Origin: Bacteroidota bacterium
GTDB lineage: Bacteria > Bacteroidota > Bacteroidia > Chitinophagales > LD1
Direction of reading: 5' to 3'
Assembly: GCA_018267385.1 (NCBI GenBank)
Contig: JAFDYN010000010.1
Coordinates: 217,380-281,379, forward strand
Length of the DNA stretch: 64,000 bases
Under the pieces are notes generated by a model, which worked only from the letters and a program-made list of their open reading frames with translations, was not told the origin of the DNA and made no database searches. Positions 34,192-42,883 of the stretch are shown piece after piece. The position numbers and the translations under genes were made by a program. Position 1 is the first letter of the stretch, and each line of letters begins with the position of its first letter.

Positions 34192-35769
34192 TTACTTATT
34201 CCACTCCTTATACAGCGCCTTATTCGTCTCGTAGATCTTCACATAGTGGGCGAAGAGATCATCATACAGCTTCCTGTTCTCAGGGTTAGGCTGATAGACT
34301 TTATTCACCTCGGTAATAGCGGGTATCTCTTCTACTTTCAGCTTGCCCAGGCTCATGAGGGCGAGGAGGGCGGCACCGCGGCTATTGGCATTGAGCGGCT
34401 GCTTCATCTGCTTCACCGGCCGGTCAAAGACATCTGCCAGTATCTGGCTCCAGACCTCAGAGTTGGCACCGCCACCTATGAAGTGGATGAACTCAAACTT
34501 GCGCCCGCACAGCTTCTCCGCAAAGGTCAGCAGCCAGCGGTTATTGCAGGCGATGCCTTCAAACACCGAGCGGATCATGTGGGTACGGTTGCTGTTAAGT
34601 GAGAGGTTATGAAAGCCACCACGCGCATGATGGTCATCTACCGGAGAGCGCTCACCATTCAGCCATGGGGTGAAGATCACACCATTGCTACCTGCAGGAG
34701 CCTTGCTGGCCACCACATCCAGCCGCTTGTAGAAGTCTGCCGGTGCTTTCTCCACACTCAGGTCATCTTCATGGTAGAAGACATTGTTCTTGATAAAGTT
34801 CAGGCAGGCGCCGGTGGTTTCCTGTTCATTTACCAGCATGTATTTGCCGGGGATGCCGGAGGGGATACAGCCCATGTTGTGGAAGAGATCTGTCTTCTTC
34901 CACGGCGTATGGCAGATCAGCCAGCTGGAGGTACCGATGTACAGGTGCGGCTCAAAGTCCTTGACCGCGCCGGAGCCTACCGCTGCCGAGTGTGTATCCG
35001 GCGTACCGGATATCACCTTCAGGTCAGGCCGCAGGCCAAACTCCTCTGCCAGTTCTTTTTTGATAGTGCCGAGCAGTGAGTTGGTAGGTACGAGGTCGGG
35101 CAACTTCTCGCGGTCTATGCCGGAGATGCGCAGCAGTTCCTCTGAGTATTTTACATTGTTGATGTCGCGGTTATCAGTGAGCCAGTGCACAGTAATAGAG
35201 TCATACGAGGCGGCAAACTTGCCTGTAAAGTACAGGTTCAGGTAGTCCTTCGGCTCCAGAAACTTGTATGTCTTCTTATATACATCCGGCAGCTTCTTTT
35301 GTATGTAGAGGATATGCGAGATAGAGTCTTTGCCCGAGGGGCTGGGGCCGCCACCGGTGATGCGCACCCACTTCAGCGCCTTGCCTATGCCATAGCCGTC
35401 TATGCGGATCGGGCCGTGCATCAGCTTCTGCGCCTGCTTCGCTCCACGGCTATCCATCCAGATGATCGCATTCATCAGCGGCTCGCCCTTTTCATCCAGC
35501 GCCACGGTGCCTGACCACTGGGTGGTGATATTGAGGGCTATGATATCTTTCGGATCAAATTTGCCACGTTGGCGGATCGCGTTGTAGCAGTTTCTGATAG
35601 CGCTCACCCAGTCTGACGGGCGCTGCTCGCGGCCGTCTTCGCCTACCAGTATCAGCGGTGTCTCTTCAAATTCATAATCTATCATATGAGCCCGGCTGTC
35701 AAAGACGGACACTTTCGGGCCGGACGTGCCGAGGTCTATAGTGAGGATCAGCTCCTGGGGTACACTCAT
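34192..35769 (-). CDS. FGGY-family carbohydrate kinase
   Basis: 525 aa. N-terminal FGGY domain with the phosphate-1 loop LTIDLGTSGPKVSVF and IIWMDSRGAKQAQ. The C-terminal domain has the signature IGGGANSEVWSQILADVFDRPVKQ and GAALLA. FGGY kinases phosphorylate pentuloses, pentitols, erythritol or similar. The sequence is xylulokinase-like in form, but the substrate is not certain. It is the first gene of the cluster, 28 bases before the 4HB cassette. Confidence 0.92.
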   Translation of the reverse strand: MSVPQELILTIDLGTSGPKVSVFDSRAHMIDYEFEETPLILVGEDGREQRPSDWVSAIRNCYNAIRQRGKFDPKDIIALNITTQWSGTVALDEKGEPLMNAIIWMDSRGAKQAQKLMHGPIRIDGYGIGKALKWVRITGGGPSPSGKDSISHILYIQKKLPDVYKKTYKFLEPKDYLNLYFTGKFAASYDSITVHWLTDNRDINNVKYSEELLRISGIDREKLPDLVPTNSLLGTIKKELAEEFGLRPDLKVISGTPDTHSAAVGSGAVKDFEPHLYIGTSSWLICHTPWKKTDLFHNMGCIPSGIPGKYMLVNEQETTGACLNFIKNNVFYHEDDLSVEKAPADFYKRLDVVASKAPAGSNGVIFTPWLNGERSPVDDHHARGGFHNLSLNSNRTHMIRSVFEGIACNNRWLLTFAEKLCGRKFEFIHFIGGGANSEVWSQILADVFDRPVKQMKQPLNANSRGAALLALMSLGKLKVEEIPAITEVNKVYQPNPENRKLYDDLFAHYVKIYETNKALYKEWNK

Positions 35770-35861
35770 GTCAAGGTTTTGTTACCCCCGCAAACTAATA
35801 AAATCTATCGGTGAGTGAGGCGTCAGATTCAATAAAACCAATGCATAGAGCTATAAACGCC

Positions 35862-36573
35862 TCAGGTCTGTGAGGGTGTGAATTGGCTCAACTCGTAGAT
35901 ACCCAGCGTCTTCTCTATCTCAGCCACGCGCCCCACCATGGTGGCAAAACCATCCTTGCCAAAACGCTTCTCCTCATTGCGCTCAAACTCCTCGCCCAAG
36001 CTGTCATATTCATGGGAGGAGACCAGCTTGCGAAAGGCGGGGAAGAGCACCGTATCCTCTCGTGCCTCATGTGGCCGGTACATCAGCAGGAAGGAATACA
36101 GCAGCGGCTGAATCGTTTGGCCGGCTGGCCGGAGCGAGCCGGTCCCTCTGCTCTGTGAGAGCAAGTGGCTGGTGATTTCCCTGCCCCGGTCATGCTGCTC
36201 ACGCAGAGTACGCACCAGGTCTGTCAGCTGCCCTGCTTTCTCAAAGCGGGGGAAAGTGATACTGCTCCTCCTGCCGCTCGTGATATTCCTCCACAAAGTC
36301 GTGCATTATGGTAGCAGCGGCAAATAGCTGCTCAGCGGGGAAGTCCAACCCCTGGCTGAGCTGGCGGTGGCAGGCGTCGTAGATCAGCAGCAGCTGGTTC
36401 AGCAGGCCGTGCTCCTGCATCAGGTCTTCGGGTGGGGATACTGCTTTGTCTTCGTGTGTATTGCAGGAGGGGAGTAGCAGGGTACTCGCTACGCCTATGA
36501 TGCCCGCCGCGCCTAGCTGTATGAACTGGCCGCGGCCTATATTGCCGGATGGTGTGGATCGTTGCTCTCTCAT
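35862..36573 (-). pseudogene. Hemerythrin-like (HHE) protein interrupted by a +1 frameshift in a C5 run
   Basis: Two frames combine into one family member: residues from ATG 36573 (signal-like GRGQFIQLGAAGIIGVASTLLLPSC, then H in LMQEHGLLNQLL and YHERQEEQYHFP), and a second frame (FPRFEKAGQL, EQHDRGREI, PHEAREDTVLFP) ending at 35862. The join is at G5 (36248-36252; C5 on the coding strand): one C too many gives HFPPL-stop; removing one restores HFPRFEK. All five expected iron ligands (His and Glu of two HHE motifs) occur once joined. It may be a true mutation, a phase-variable tract, a programmed shift or a sequencing error. The start resembles a lipoprotein/Tat-like signal. Confidence 0.7.
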
Positions 36574-36722
36574 AGCAGAGAGCACAGCAAGAATGATACC
36601 GATGCATGATTGTTTTAAAAAGCAATATCACTACGCGGTCAGCGTTATTCCATCATAGTATTGTCATAATAAACTGGCAAACTCGTGACCTGCCACACGC
36701 CACTTTTACCCTACCATCTCCT

Positions 36723-36730
36723 TATTTTTG
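36723..36730 (+). promoter_or_regulatory. -7 element with downstream leader hairpin before the gene at 36870
   Basis: TATTTTTG (36723-36730) is a perfect TAnnTTTG. A convincing -33 TTG 20 bases upstream is lacking. The leader to ATG 36870 contains a hairpin, ACAACCC (36770-36776) with GGGTTGT (36796-36802), followed by TTT, which could act as an attenuator. Confidence 0.4.
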
Positions 36731-36869
36731 AGTAAGTGAAAACAACAGAATATTAGTCCTTTGAAACGTACAACCCCCAGGACCACACATCCGAAGGGTT
36801 GTTTTACCACTAGATACTAAACCCGCTATAGCCAATGTCGTAACTGATACCTCACCCAAAGTACAGGCC

Positions 36870-38021
36870 ATGAAACCCAACCCCATCTACCTGTCCGTGC
36901 ATAGTCCCTGCCATGAGAAATGGAGTGATATGACCGCCACCACAGCCGGCGCTTTCTGCCAGAGCTGTAGCAAAGAAGTAGTGGACTTCAGCCGGATGTC
37001 TGACAGTGAGGTGATAGCATACCTGTCTACGCATCAACTATCCTGTGGCCGCTTCCGGAAGGATCAACTCGATACTCCGATCAGTGTGCCGGTACCGGAC
37101 AGTGGTACCTTCCGTTGGAAAGCATTGCTACTTGGCATCTTGCCTATGCTGGCATGGCGTGCACTGCCGGCGGCTACACCATCACACCCGGTTTCAGACC
37201 AGCAGCCCGCACTTTCTGAGAAGAAGAAAGATACCATCGCTGCGCCAGTGCCGGTGATCCCCGACTCAGTAGTGGTGTGCGGCAGGATCACGGACTACGG
37301 CATGGAGCCTGTAGTGGGCGCCGAGGTGACAGTGCACTATCCTGCCGGAGGCCAAACGGGTAACGGAGCAAGGTCCGATGCCGATGGCTACTTTGAGCTG
37401 CATCTCACCAGAGAGGAGTACAAATACGGCGTGCCCTATCTGCGTGCTACTAATGACAGGTATGAAGACAAAACACTTTTGACTACTGAGGCCGTGCAGA
37501 ACGTCAGGCTATTTCTGTCAAACGGACAGATGTTTTACGTTGGAGGAGCTATGTGGGGTACAAGTATTCTATCAGTGCCCGGCAGGGAGAGCATCTTTCA
37601 GCGGATGTCACGTACTGTCAGTGAGCAGGCTCACACATCCGCTCGGGACTTTACTATATACGGCACTGTCTGGGACCGTGGCCAGCCGCTCAGAGATGTC
37701 TCCATCAGGGTATTGGACTCTACGGGAGCCTTCTATGGTAATGGTGCCGTGACCGACTCAGCCGGTGCTTATAGCATACAAATCAGCAGGTCTGAGGAGC
37801 GGGAGCGGAAATACTACCTGGAGTACAGCCTCGATGGTCACTACAGACGCAATATATCCTTAGAAAAAGCTGCGACCAAACGTCTTGATATATCTCTCCC
37901 TGAGCTAGGACGCTACCCTACTCACTCTGTCACATTTGAAGACTTGACCCGCACTGAACTCTTCTTCCGTAGGTTGCAATACCATATGACAAAGCTGATG
38001 GGAAAGGTACATCACAAATAG
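36870..38021 (+). CDS. Membrane protein with N-terminal Cys-rich element and carboxypeptidase-regulatory-like domains
   Basis: 383 aa. The N-terminus holds C-x(n)-C-x2-C-type Cys (SPCHEKW, FCQSCSKEVVDFSRMSD, SCGRFRKDQL), a pattern common to Bacteroidota proteins of this type. One membrane helix follows (about 88-106, WKALLLGILPMLAWRALPAA). Two CarboxypepD_reg-like beta-sandwich domains come next (about 130-205 and 270-350), with GARSDADGYFEL and GAVTDSAGAYSIQI. The domains are probably periplasmic; the role is unknown. The gene stands alone behind the leader. Confidence 0.82.
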   Translation: MKPNPIYLSVHSPCHEKWSDMTATTAGAFCQSCSKEVVDFSRMSDSEVIAYLSTHQLSCGRFRKDQLDTPISVPVPDSGTFRWKALLLGILPMLAWRALPAATPSHPVSDQQPALSEKKKDTIAAPVPVIPDSVVVCGRITDYGMEPVVGAEVTVHYPAGGQTGNGARSDADGYFELHLTREEYKYGVPYLRATNDRYEDKTLLTTEAVQNVRLFLSNGQMFYVGGAMWGTSILSVPGRESIFQRMSRTVSEQAHTSARDFTIYGTVWDRGQPLRDVSIRVLDSTGAFYGNGAVTDSAGAYSIQISRSEERERKYYLEYSLDGHYRRNISLEKAATKRLDISLPELGRYPTHSVTFEDLTRTELFFRRLQYHMTKLMGKVHHK

Positions 38022-38049
38022 ACCTTTACGGCTGCATAAGCTATGCCGG

Positions 38050-39597
38050 TCAGCCCTGATACTCTCCGTAGATAGCCCGTAGCGTATCTGCCACCTCGCC
38101 GAGCGTAGCATATTGCTCTACAGCGTGTATCACGTGCGGCATGATGTTGCTGCCATCCACAGTAGCGTCTCGCAGTGCGGTCAGTGACTGCTTTACGGCA
38201 GTATTATCTCTTTTTGCACGGAGTGCAGCGAGCTTGTCTGATTGTACCTTGCGGATAGAGTCGTCTATGCGTGGCAGGTCTGACAGAGGCGGCTCCTTCT
38301 CCGTAAATTTATTGACACCTACTATGATCTTCTCACCGCTTTCTATCTTGCGCTGGTAGTCGTAGGAGGCACGTGCTATCTCCTCCTGCATATAGCCCTG
38401 CTCTATGGCCGATACGCTGCCGCCCAGACCGTCTATGTGGCGGATGTATTTCCATGCTTTCTCCTCTATCTCGTCTGTGAGCTGCTCTACAAAGTAGGAT
38501 CCCGCCAGCGGATCTACGCTGTCTACCGCGCCGCTCTCGTAGCCTATGATCTGCTGCGTGCGGAGGGCCAGCTTGGCAGCCTGCTCTGTAGGCAGGGACA
38601 GCGCCTCATCATAGCCATTGGTATGCAGCGACTGTGTGCCGCCGAGAACTGCCGCCATAGCCTGCAGCGTCACGCGGGTCACGTTGTTGAGTGGTTGCTG
38701 CGCGGTGAGGGTAGAGCCACCGGTCTGGGTGTGAAAGCGCAGCATCTGCGCACGCGCATCTGTAGCGCCCAGCTCCTGCGTGATGCGCGCCCACATACGG
38801 CGCGCCGCGCGAAACTTCGCTATCTCCTCAAAGAAGTTGTTATGTGCATTGAAGAAGAAAGACAGGCGCTGGCCAAATTTATTGATGTCGAGGCCCTGGC
38901 TCATAGCCGCCTGGCAGTATGCCTTGCCATTGGCCAGTGTGAAGGCCAGCTCCTGTGCTGCAGTGCTACCCGCCTCGCGGATATGGTAGCCGGAGATAGA
39001 GATCGTGTTCCACTTAGGCACATCCGTATTGCAGTAGGCAAAGATGTCGGTGATGATACGCATCGATGGCTTGGGCGGATAGATATAGGTGCCGCGCGCC
39101 GCGTATTCTTTCAGGATGTCATTCTGTATGGTGCCCGTCAGCTTTTTGAGGTCAGCACCTTGCTGCTTGGCCAGTGCCACATAGAGGGAGAGCAGGATGT
39201 AGCCGGTAGCATTGATGGTCATAGAGGTGGAGACATCTTCCAGCCGGATACCGGAGAAGAGCGTCTGCATATCTTCCAGTGAGTCGATGGCCACGCCTAC
39301 CTTGCCCACCTCGCCCTCTGCCAGCGCGTGGTCCGAGTCATAGCCTATCTGCGTAGGCAGGTCAAAGGCCACTGAGAGGCCCATCACACCCTGAGACAGC
39401 AGGTAGTGGTAGCGCTTATTGCTCTCCTCTGCCGTGCTGAAGCCTGCATATTGGCGCATGGTCCAGAGCTTGCTGCGGTACATCTCTGCATGCACACCCC
39501 GTGTGAAGGGGAACTGCCCCGGCTCCTCTACGAGGCGGTCTTTGGGTTCATATACACGCTGTATCTCTATGCCGGAGTCGGTGGTAGATTTGCTCAT
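38050..39597 (-). CDS. Methylmalonyl-CoA mutase family protein, large subunit without B12 domain
   Basis: 515 aa: the acyl-CoA mutase TIM-barrel domain only. Hallmarks are [61 protein letters not shown] and [16 protein letters not shown]. The C-terminal B12-binding domain (DxHxxG) is not in this chain and must be a separate subunit, as in two-subunit acyl-CoA mutases; it is not in the window. It rearranges acyl-CoA carbon skeletons such as succinyl- and methylmalonyl-CoA. The substrate is not fixed by sequence alone. Promoter region 39598-39684. Confidence 0.92.
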   Translation of the reverse strand: MSKSTTDSGIEIQRVYEPKDRLVEEPGQFPFTRGVHAEMYRSKLWTMRQYAGFSTAEESNKRYHYLLSQGVMGLSVAFDLPTQIGYDSDHALAEGEVGKVGVAIDSLEDMQTLFSGIRLEDVSTSMTINATGYILLSLYVALAKQQGADLKKLTGTIQNDILKEYAARGTYIYPPKPSMRIITDIFAYCNTDVPKWNTISISGYHIREAGSTAAQELAFTLANGKAYCQAAMSQGLDINKFGQRLSFFFNAHNNFFEEIAKFRAARRMWARITQELGATDARAQMLRFHTQTGGSTLTAQQPLNNVTRVTLQAMAAVLGGTQSLHTNGYDEALSLPTEQAAKLALRTQQIIGYESGAVDSVDPLAGSYFVEQLTDEIEEKAWKYIRHIDGLGGSVSAIEQGYMQEEIARASYDYQRKIESGEKIIVGVNKFTEKEPPLSDLPRIDDSIRKVQSDKLAALRAKRDNTAVKQSLTALRDATVDGSNIMPHVIHAVEQYATLGEVADTLRAIYGEYQG

Positions 39598-39604
39598 GTC
39601 TTGG

Positions 39605-39663
39605 TATTGAGTAGTGGGTATTGCGTAGTGGGATCAATACACCTGTGAGCGAAAATAATATTT
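39605..39663. repeat. GTATTGAGTA-type spacer plus the left copy of a 19-base direct repeat
   Basis: A dispersed tract (39605-39635) is followed by GTGAGCGAAAATAATATTT (39645-39663), which recurs unchanged at 40227-40245. The two copies flank the gene at 39685-40194. Read on the minus strand each ends in TATTTTCG, a near -7 box. Confidence 0.6.
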
Positions 39664-39684
39664 ACACCTAAAACAGATATAAAA

Positions 39685-40194
39685 CTAATCCAAAGGCAGC
39701 GTTGACTCCTGATGCGTACTGAGCCATTGCTTAAAATAATCACTTATGATAGAATCAATATTCTCACGGGTGGCAGCTGTCCAATACAATTGCATCTCAG
39801 AGTCGGCCAGGTCTGTTTTGGCATAGTATAGTAAAAAGAAATCTTTCAAGCTCCCAACTTGTCTGTTATCATCGTATATCTTGCACAGTTTTGTGAGGGC
39901 AGTCAGCGGATTTATTTTTGATTCTACTGCCATTTGTACCAAAGATGTAGCATAGCCTATCATGGCAGTTTCGATCTCCACTGCTACTATACCTAGTTCC
40001 AGTAAGGCTTTATTGCCGATTTCTCTGACATGCCATGAAGACTCCGATTCGGAAAAGCTGGCGAGATACAGCAAACTCTCTGTTTCAAAACCAGCATCGA
40101 TCATTTCAAACGCCCAATCGATCCATTCCTGATTTGCACCAATGTCTTTTGCACGGTAGTAAGATATCCTGACAGTTGACGCAGGGTATTTCAT
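39685..40194 (-). CDS. Helical protein of unknown function
   Basis: 169 aa, no signal peptide. Mostly helices: YYRAKDIGANQEWIDWAFEMIDAGFETESLLYLA in the first half, then AMIGYATSLVQMAVESK and LTALTKLCKIYDDN. It looks like small HEAT/ARM-like or immunity-type proteins, but no family was recognised. The DNA is A+T-richer than that of the neighbours and is bounded by direct repeats (39645-39663, 40227-40245), as if inserted with a duplicated promoter. Confidence 0.6.
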   Translation of the reverse strand: MKYPASTVRISYYRAKDIGANQEWIDWAFEMIDAGFETESLLYLASFSESESSWHVREIGNKALLELGIVAVEIETAMIGYATSLVQMAVESKINPLTALTKLCKIYDDNRQVGSLKDFFLLYYAKTDLADSEMQLYWTAATRENIDSIISDYFKQWLSTHQESTLPLD

Positions 40195-40226
40195 AGTATT
40201 GATAGGGTTATTGAGGCAATAAACCA

Positions 40227-40245
40227 GTGAGCGAAAATAATATTT
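40227..40245. repeat. Right copy of the 19-base direct repeat
   Basis: GTGAGCGAAAATAATATTT, identical to 39645-39663. It lies 33 bases upstream of the 39685-40194 gene, a likely promoter position on the minus strand. Confidence 0.7.
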
Positions 40246-40268
40246 CTCAAAACTGCACCTGCATAAAA

Positions 40269-40369
40269 GCCCCGAAGGGGCGAAACGCTTGCAGGGTAGG
40301 GCATCGCCCTACCTATCTGCGACAGAGGTCCTATATAGCAAGCAGGGACAGGTCGCTACCTGTCCCTGC
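40269..40369. repeat. Three successive REP-like hairpins
   Basis: Three unrelated perfect stems lie in 100 bases: GCCCC-GAA-GGGGC (40269-40281); GGTAGGGC-ATC-GCCCTACC (40295-40313); and a 12-base stem GCAGGGACAGGT with ACCTGTCCCTGC around CGCT (40342-40369). They sit in the spacer between the 40392 gene end and the 39685 gene start; these may stabilise or end the transcript. Confidence 0.7.
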
Positions 40370-40391
40370 CATCTGTATTTTGTGAGATTGA

Positions 40392-40931
40392 TTATAGCAG
40401 TTCCCTCACCTCATGCTTCAGAAACTCCAGTGCCGTTTGATTTGGGAGCATCTGGCCGGTGTTTTCTATCGCCTCGAGGATGATACGGGCTACCTGCTGG
40501 GCAGAGGCATCGGCGGCGCTTTGGCCGGCTATCATCACGGTGGCTTTGATCAGTTCATCTTTGGCTGAGACGATGAGGTTCCATGCATCTGAGGAGATGT
40601 ATATCTGCTGGGCGAGGTTGTGCTCAAACTCGGCGCGGATACTGCTGATGATAGCCTGCTGCAGGTCGCGATTATTCATGTCACTATCCAGCACGCGTGC
40701 GATGACGGCTGCCGGTGAGATGCGCTCCAGGAAGAGGGTCATGCGCTCATAGGCTTGTAGCTTGAGCAGGCGGGTCTCCTTGCTGGTGGTCATGCGCAGC
40801 TCGAGCACGCGGAGGTCCTGGTCCCGACGGATAAATGCCCGCACGAGCATATACATTCCCACCCCTATGAAGACAGCAGGAAGGATAAGGATGGCCAGAG
40901 AGTACAGATAGTGTGTGGTCGTATAGTTCAT
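40392..40931 (-). CDS. Membrane-anchored protein (DUF7935-like)
   Basis: 179 aa. One N-terminal membrane helix (about 9-31, LAILILPAVFIGVGMYMLVRAF), then a cytoplasmic helical domain with RLLKLQAYERMTLFLERISP, EFEHNLAQQIYISSDAWNLI and KDELIKATVMIA. The family occurs widely in Bacteroidota and I recall it as DUF7935; the function is unknown. It is transcribed divergently from the LRR operon across about 125 bases that contain the Fur-like box. Confidence 0.75.
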   Translation of the reverse strand: MNYTTTHYLYSLAILILPAVFIGVGMYMLVRAFIRRDQDLRVLELRMTTSKETRLLKLQAYERMTLFLERISPAAVIARVLDSDMNNRDLQQAIISSIRAEFEHNLAQQIYISSDAWNLIVSAKDELIKATVMIAGQSAADASAQQVARIILEAIENTGQMLPNQTALEFLKHEVRELL

Positions 40932-40994
40932 GGCGGTTAGTAATTTTGAGAGTAGTCAAAAATCAAAAAAAATATTTAATTGCCTGTGCTGATA

Positions 40995-41009
40995 TGATAA
41001 CGATTGTCA
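40995..41009. promoter_or_regulatory. Fur-box candidate
   Basis: TGATAACGATTGTCA matches the 7-1-7 Fur consensus TGATAAT-N-ATTATCA at 12 of 14 fixed positions. It sits in a larger inverted repeat GATATGA..TCATATC (40991-41013), in the divergent gap between the DUF7935-like and LRR genes. Confidence 0.6.
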
Positions 41010-41056
41010 TATCGTTTTATTTTCAGGATATTTACCCTATCAATATGTATCTGACA

Positions 41057-42883
41057 ATGACGAAGCGCTCCTATACCTGCCTGCTATTCTTTATAATGAT
41101 GCTGGCGGCCAAAAGTAACTTTGGCCAAATGCCCGTAGCCAAAGAAAACCTGAAGCAGACCAAAGAGGAGTGGCTGCAGTCACTACCTGAGAAAGTGCGC
41201 GACTCAATAGTCTACAAGGAATGGAAAGAAGCACAGTCGGCACAGGAGAAAAAGGAACTGCAATCCGTGCAGGCCCGCATCGATGCCGCTGTCTCTGATC
41301 CCGCTATTACGAGCCTGGACCTTTCCTACTATCCTGGTACAGAGATAGACCCGCGTGTCGCTTCGCTCAAAAAGCTGCGTAAGATCACCATTACCAAGGC
41401 GAGAAAGCTGAACATGGACAAGCTCTTTGACCTGCTGTCTAAACTGCCTGAGCTGCGCGTACTGGTGCTGAATGATGGAGGCTATAGCGCCCTGCCATCC
41501 GCGGTGGGCAATCTCACGGCGCTGGACTCTTTTACTTTCCGCAATAACAATATCAAATCGCTGCCTGAGACTTTCACAAAACTCAAAAACCTCAGCTACC
41601 TCTGCCTGGAGCACAATGCCTATCTGTATGACGATGACCTCTACGAGCGCCTGAAAGGCATGCAGGTAAAAACACTCGACCTCTCCGCCTGCGGCCTGCT
41701 GGAGCTGAATGGCAATATAGGCGAGGTGAGGTCTCTGCAGTCTCTGGACCTGTCGGTAAATGATATCAAGACCCTGCCGGCCTCCTTCTCCCGGCTCAGC
41801 AATCTGGAAGAACTCAGCCTCCGGCAAAACCTCTCGCTCAATCTGGTGGATGTGTCTAAAACTCTTGGCGGCCTGCCGAAACTCAATGCACTCTACATCG
41901 ACCAATGCGGACTGGCTTCACTGCCTGTAGAGATAGGCAGCCTCACAGGGCTGAAAGTACTCAGCCTCCGCGAGAATGTACTGACCACTCTGCCTGCTAC
42001 ATTCACCAGCCTGAAAAACCTGGAAGAGCTGTACCTCGGCTCGCCCAATAATGCCTTTCGCCTGAATGTACTGCAGAATCTGCCGCTTGGTTTTGGTGGC
42101 CTGAGTAAGTTGCGCGTGCTGGACCTCTCCGGCAATCAGCTCGCCTCTCTCGGTGGCGACTTTAGCCAGCTCACCGCACTGGAGTGGCTCGACCTGAGCA
42201 GAAATCAATTGCCGGGCTTTCCAGCATCGCTGACGAGCCTCACCAGACTGCGTTTTATCAATCTGAACAGGAATAGCATATCTGAGATCGGCACAGGACT
42301 GAGTAGACTGACACAGTTGGACTCCCTCTTCATGGATGGAGACTTCTTCAATAAAGCTGATAAAAAGATCAAGACGCTGCCGGATGATATCTGCCAGATG
42401 AAAAATCTGAAGAAGCTGACCGTGAAAGATAATGTGATAGAGAAGCTGCCTGCCTGTATAGACGGACTGACCTCGCTCGTATCTCTGGACCTGCGCGGCA
42501 ACGTGATCACGCTGCTGCCGGCCTCTTTCAGCAAGCTGCCAAGCCTGCAGATACTGGACCTGAAGAGCAATGACCTGCAGGGACTGCCAGCCGACTTTAG
42601 CAGCCTGCACCTCACGGACCTCAATGTGGCCATGAACCTCAACGCCGATATGAGCTCCATGATAGCACAGCTATCACGGATCAAGACACTGCGCATACTG
42701 GATATCAGCTACAACAATCTGACCCGCGCGCAGGCCGAGCCACTGATCAGTGCGCTGCCCGGCTGCAAGATCATCAACGTAGACTACTACAATAAAGAGC
42801 CACTGCCCGGTACGACCCCGCAGCCATCTGAGCAGCGCCAGAACAGGCCGATACTGGACGATGGCCCAAAACGCAACAAATGA
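41057..42883 (+). CDS. Secreted leucine-rich repeat protein
   Basis: 608 aa from ATG 41057; ATG 41045 is an alternative four codons earlier. Signal peptide MTKRSYTCLLFFIMMLAAKS, then a short helical domain rich in Lys/Glu (PEKVRDSIVYKEWKEAQSA), then about 17-20 leucine-rich repeats of the LxxLxLxxN form (about 130-590). Some units have the bacterial 'LPASFSKLPSLQ' style. The C-terminal tail is Pro/Arg-rich. The gene overlaps the next by the sequence AATGATG, so an operon. A protein-binding surface role is likely; the partner is unknown. Confidence 0.88.
   Translation: MTKRSYTCLLFFIMMLAAKSNFGQMPVAKENLKQTKEEWLQSLPEKVRDSIVYKEWKEAQSAQEKKELQSVQARIDAAVSDPAITSLDLSYYPGTEIDPRVASLKKLRKITITKARKLNMDKLFDLLSKLPELRVLVLNDGGYSALPSAVGNLTALDSFTFRNNNIKSLPETFTKLKNLSYLCLEHNAYLYDDDLYERLKGMQVKTLDLSACGLLELNGNIGEVRSLQSLDLSVNDIKTLPASFSRLSNLEELSLRQNLSLNLVDVSKTLGGLPKLNALYIDQCGLASLPVEIGSLTGLKVLSLRENVLTTLPATFTSLKNLEELYLGSPNNAFRLNVLQNLPLGFGGLSKLRVLDLSGNQLASLGGDFSQLTALEWLDLSRNQLPGFPASLTSLTRLRFINLNRNSISEIGTGLSRLTQLDSLFMDGDFFNKADKKIKTLPDDICQMKNLKKLTVKDNVIEKLPACIDGLTSLVSLDLRGNVITLLPASFSKLPSLQILDLKSNDLQGLPADFSSLHLTDLNVAMNLNADMSSMIAQLSRIKTLRILDISYNNLTRAQAEPLISALPGCKIINVDYYNKEPLPGTTPQPSEQRQNRPILDDGPKRNK

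Noticed and set aside
29521..35769. Sulfonolipid or sphingolipid synthesis cluster
   Set aside because: No serine palmitoyltransferase-like or cysteate-type synthase is present; only the lyase-like gene suggests lipid metabolism.
40269..40369. CRISPR-like array
   Set aside because: The three hairpins differ in sequence and spacing and no repeat-spacer pattern exists.
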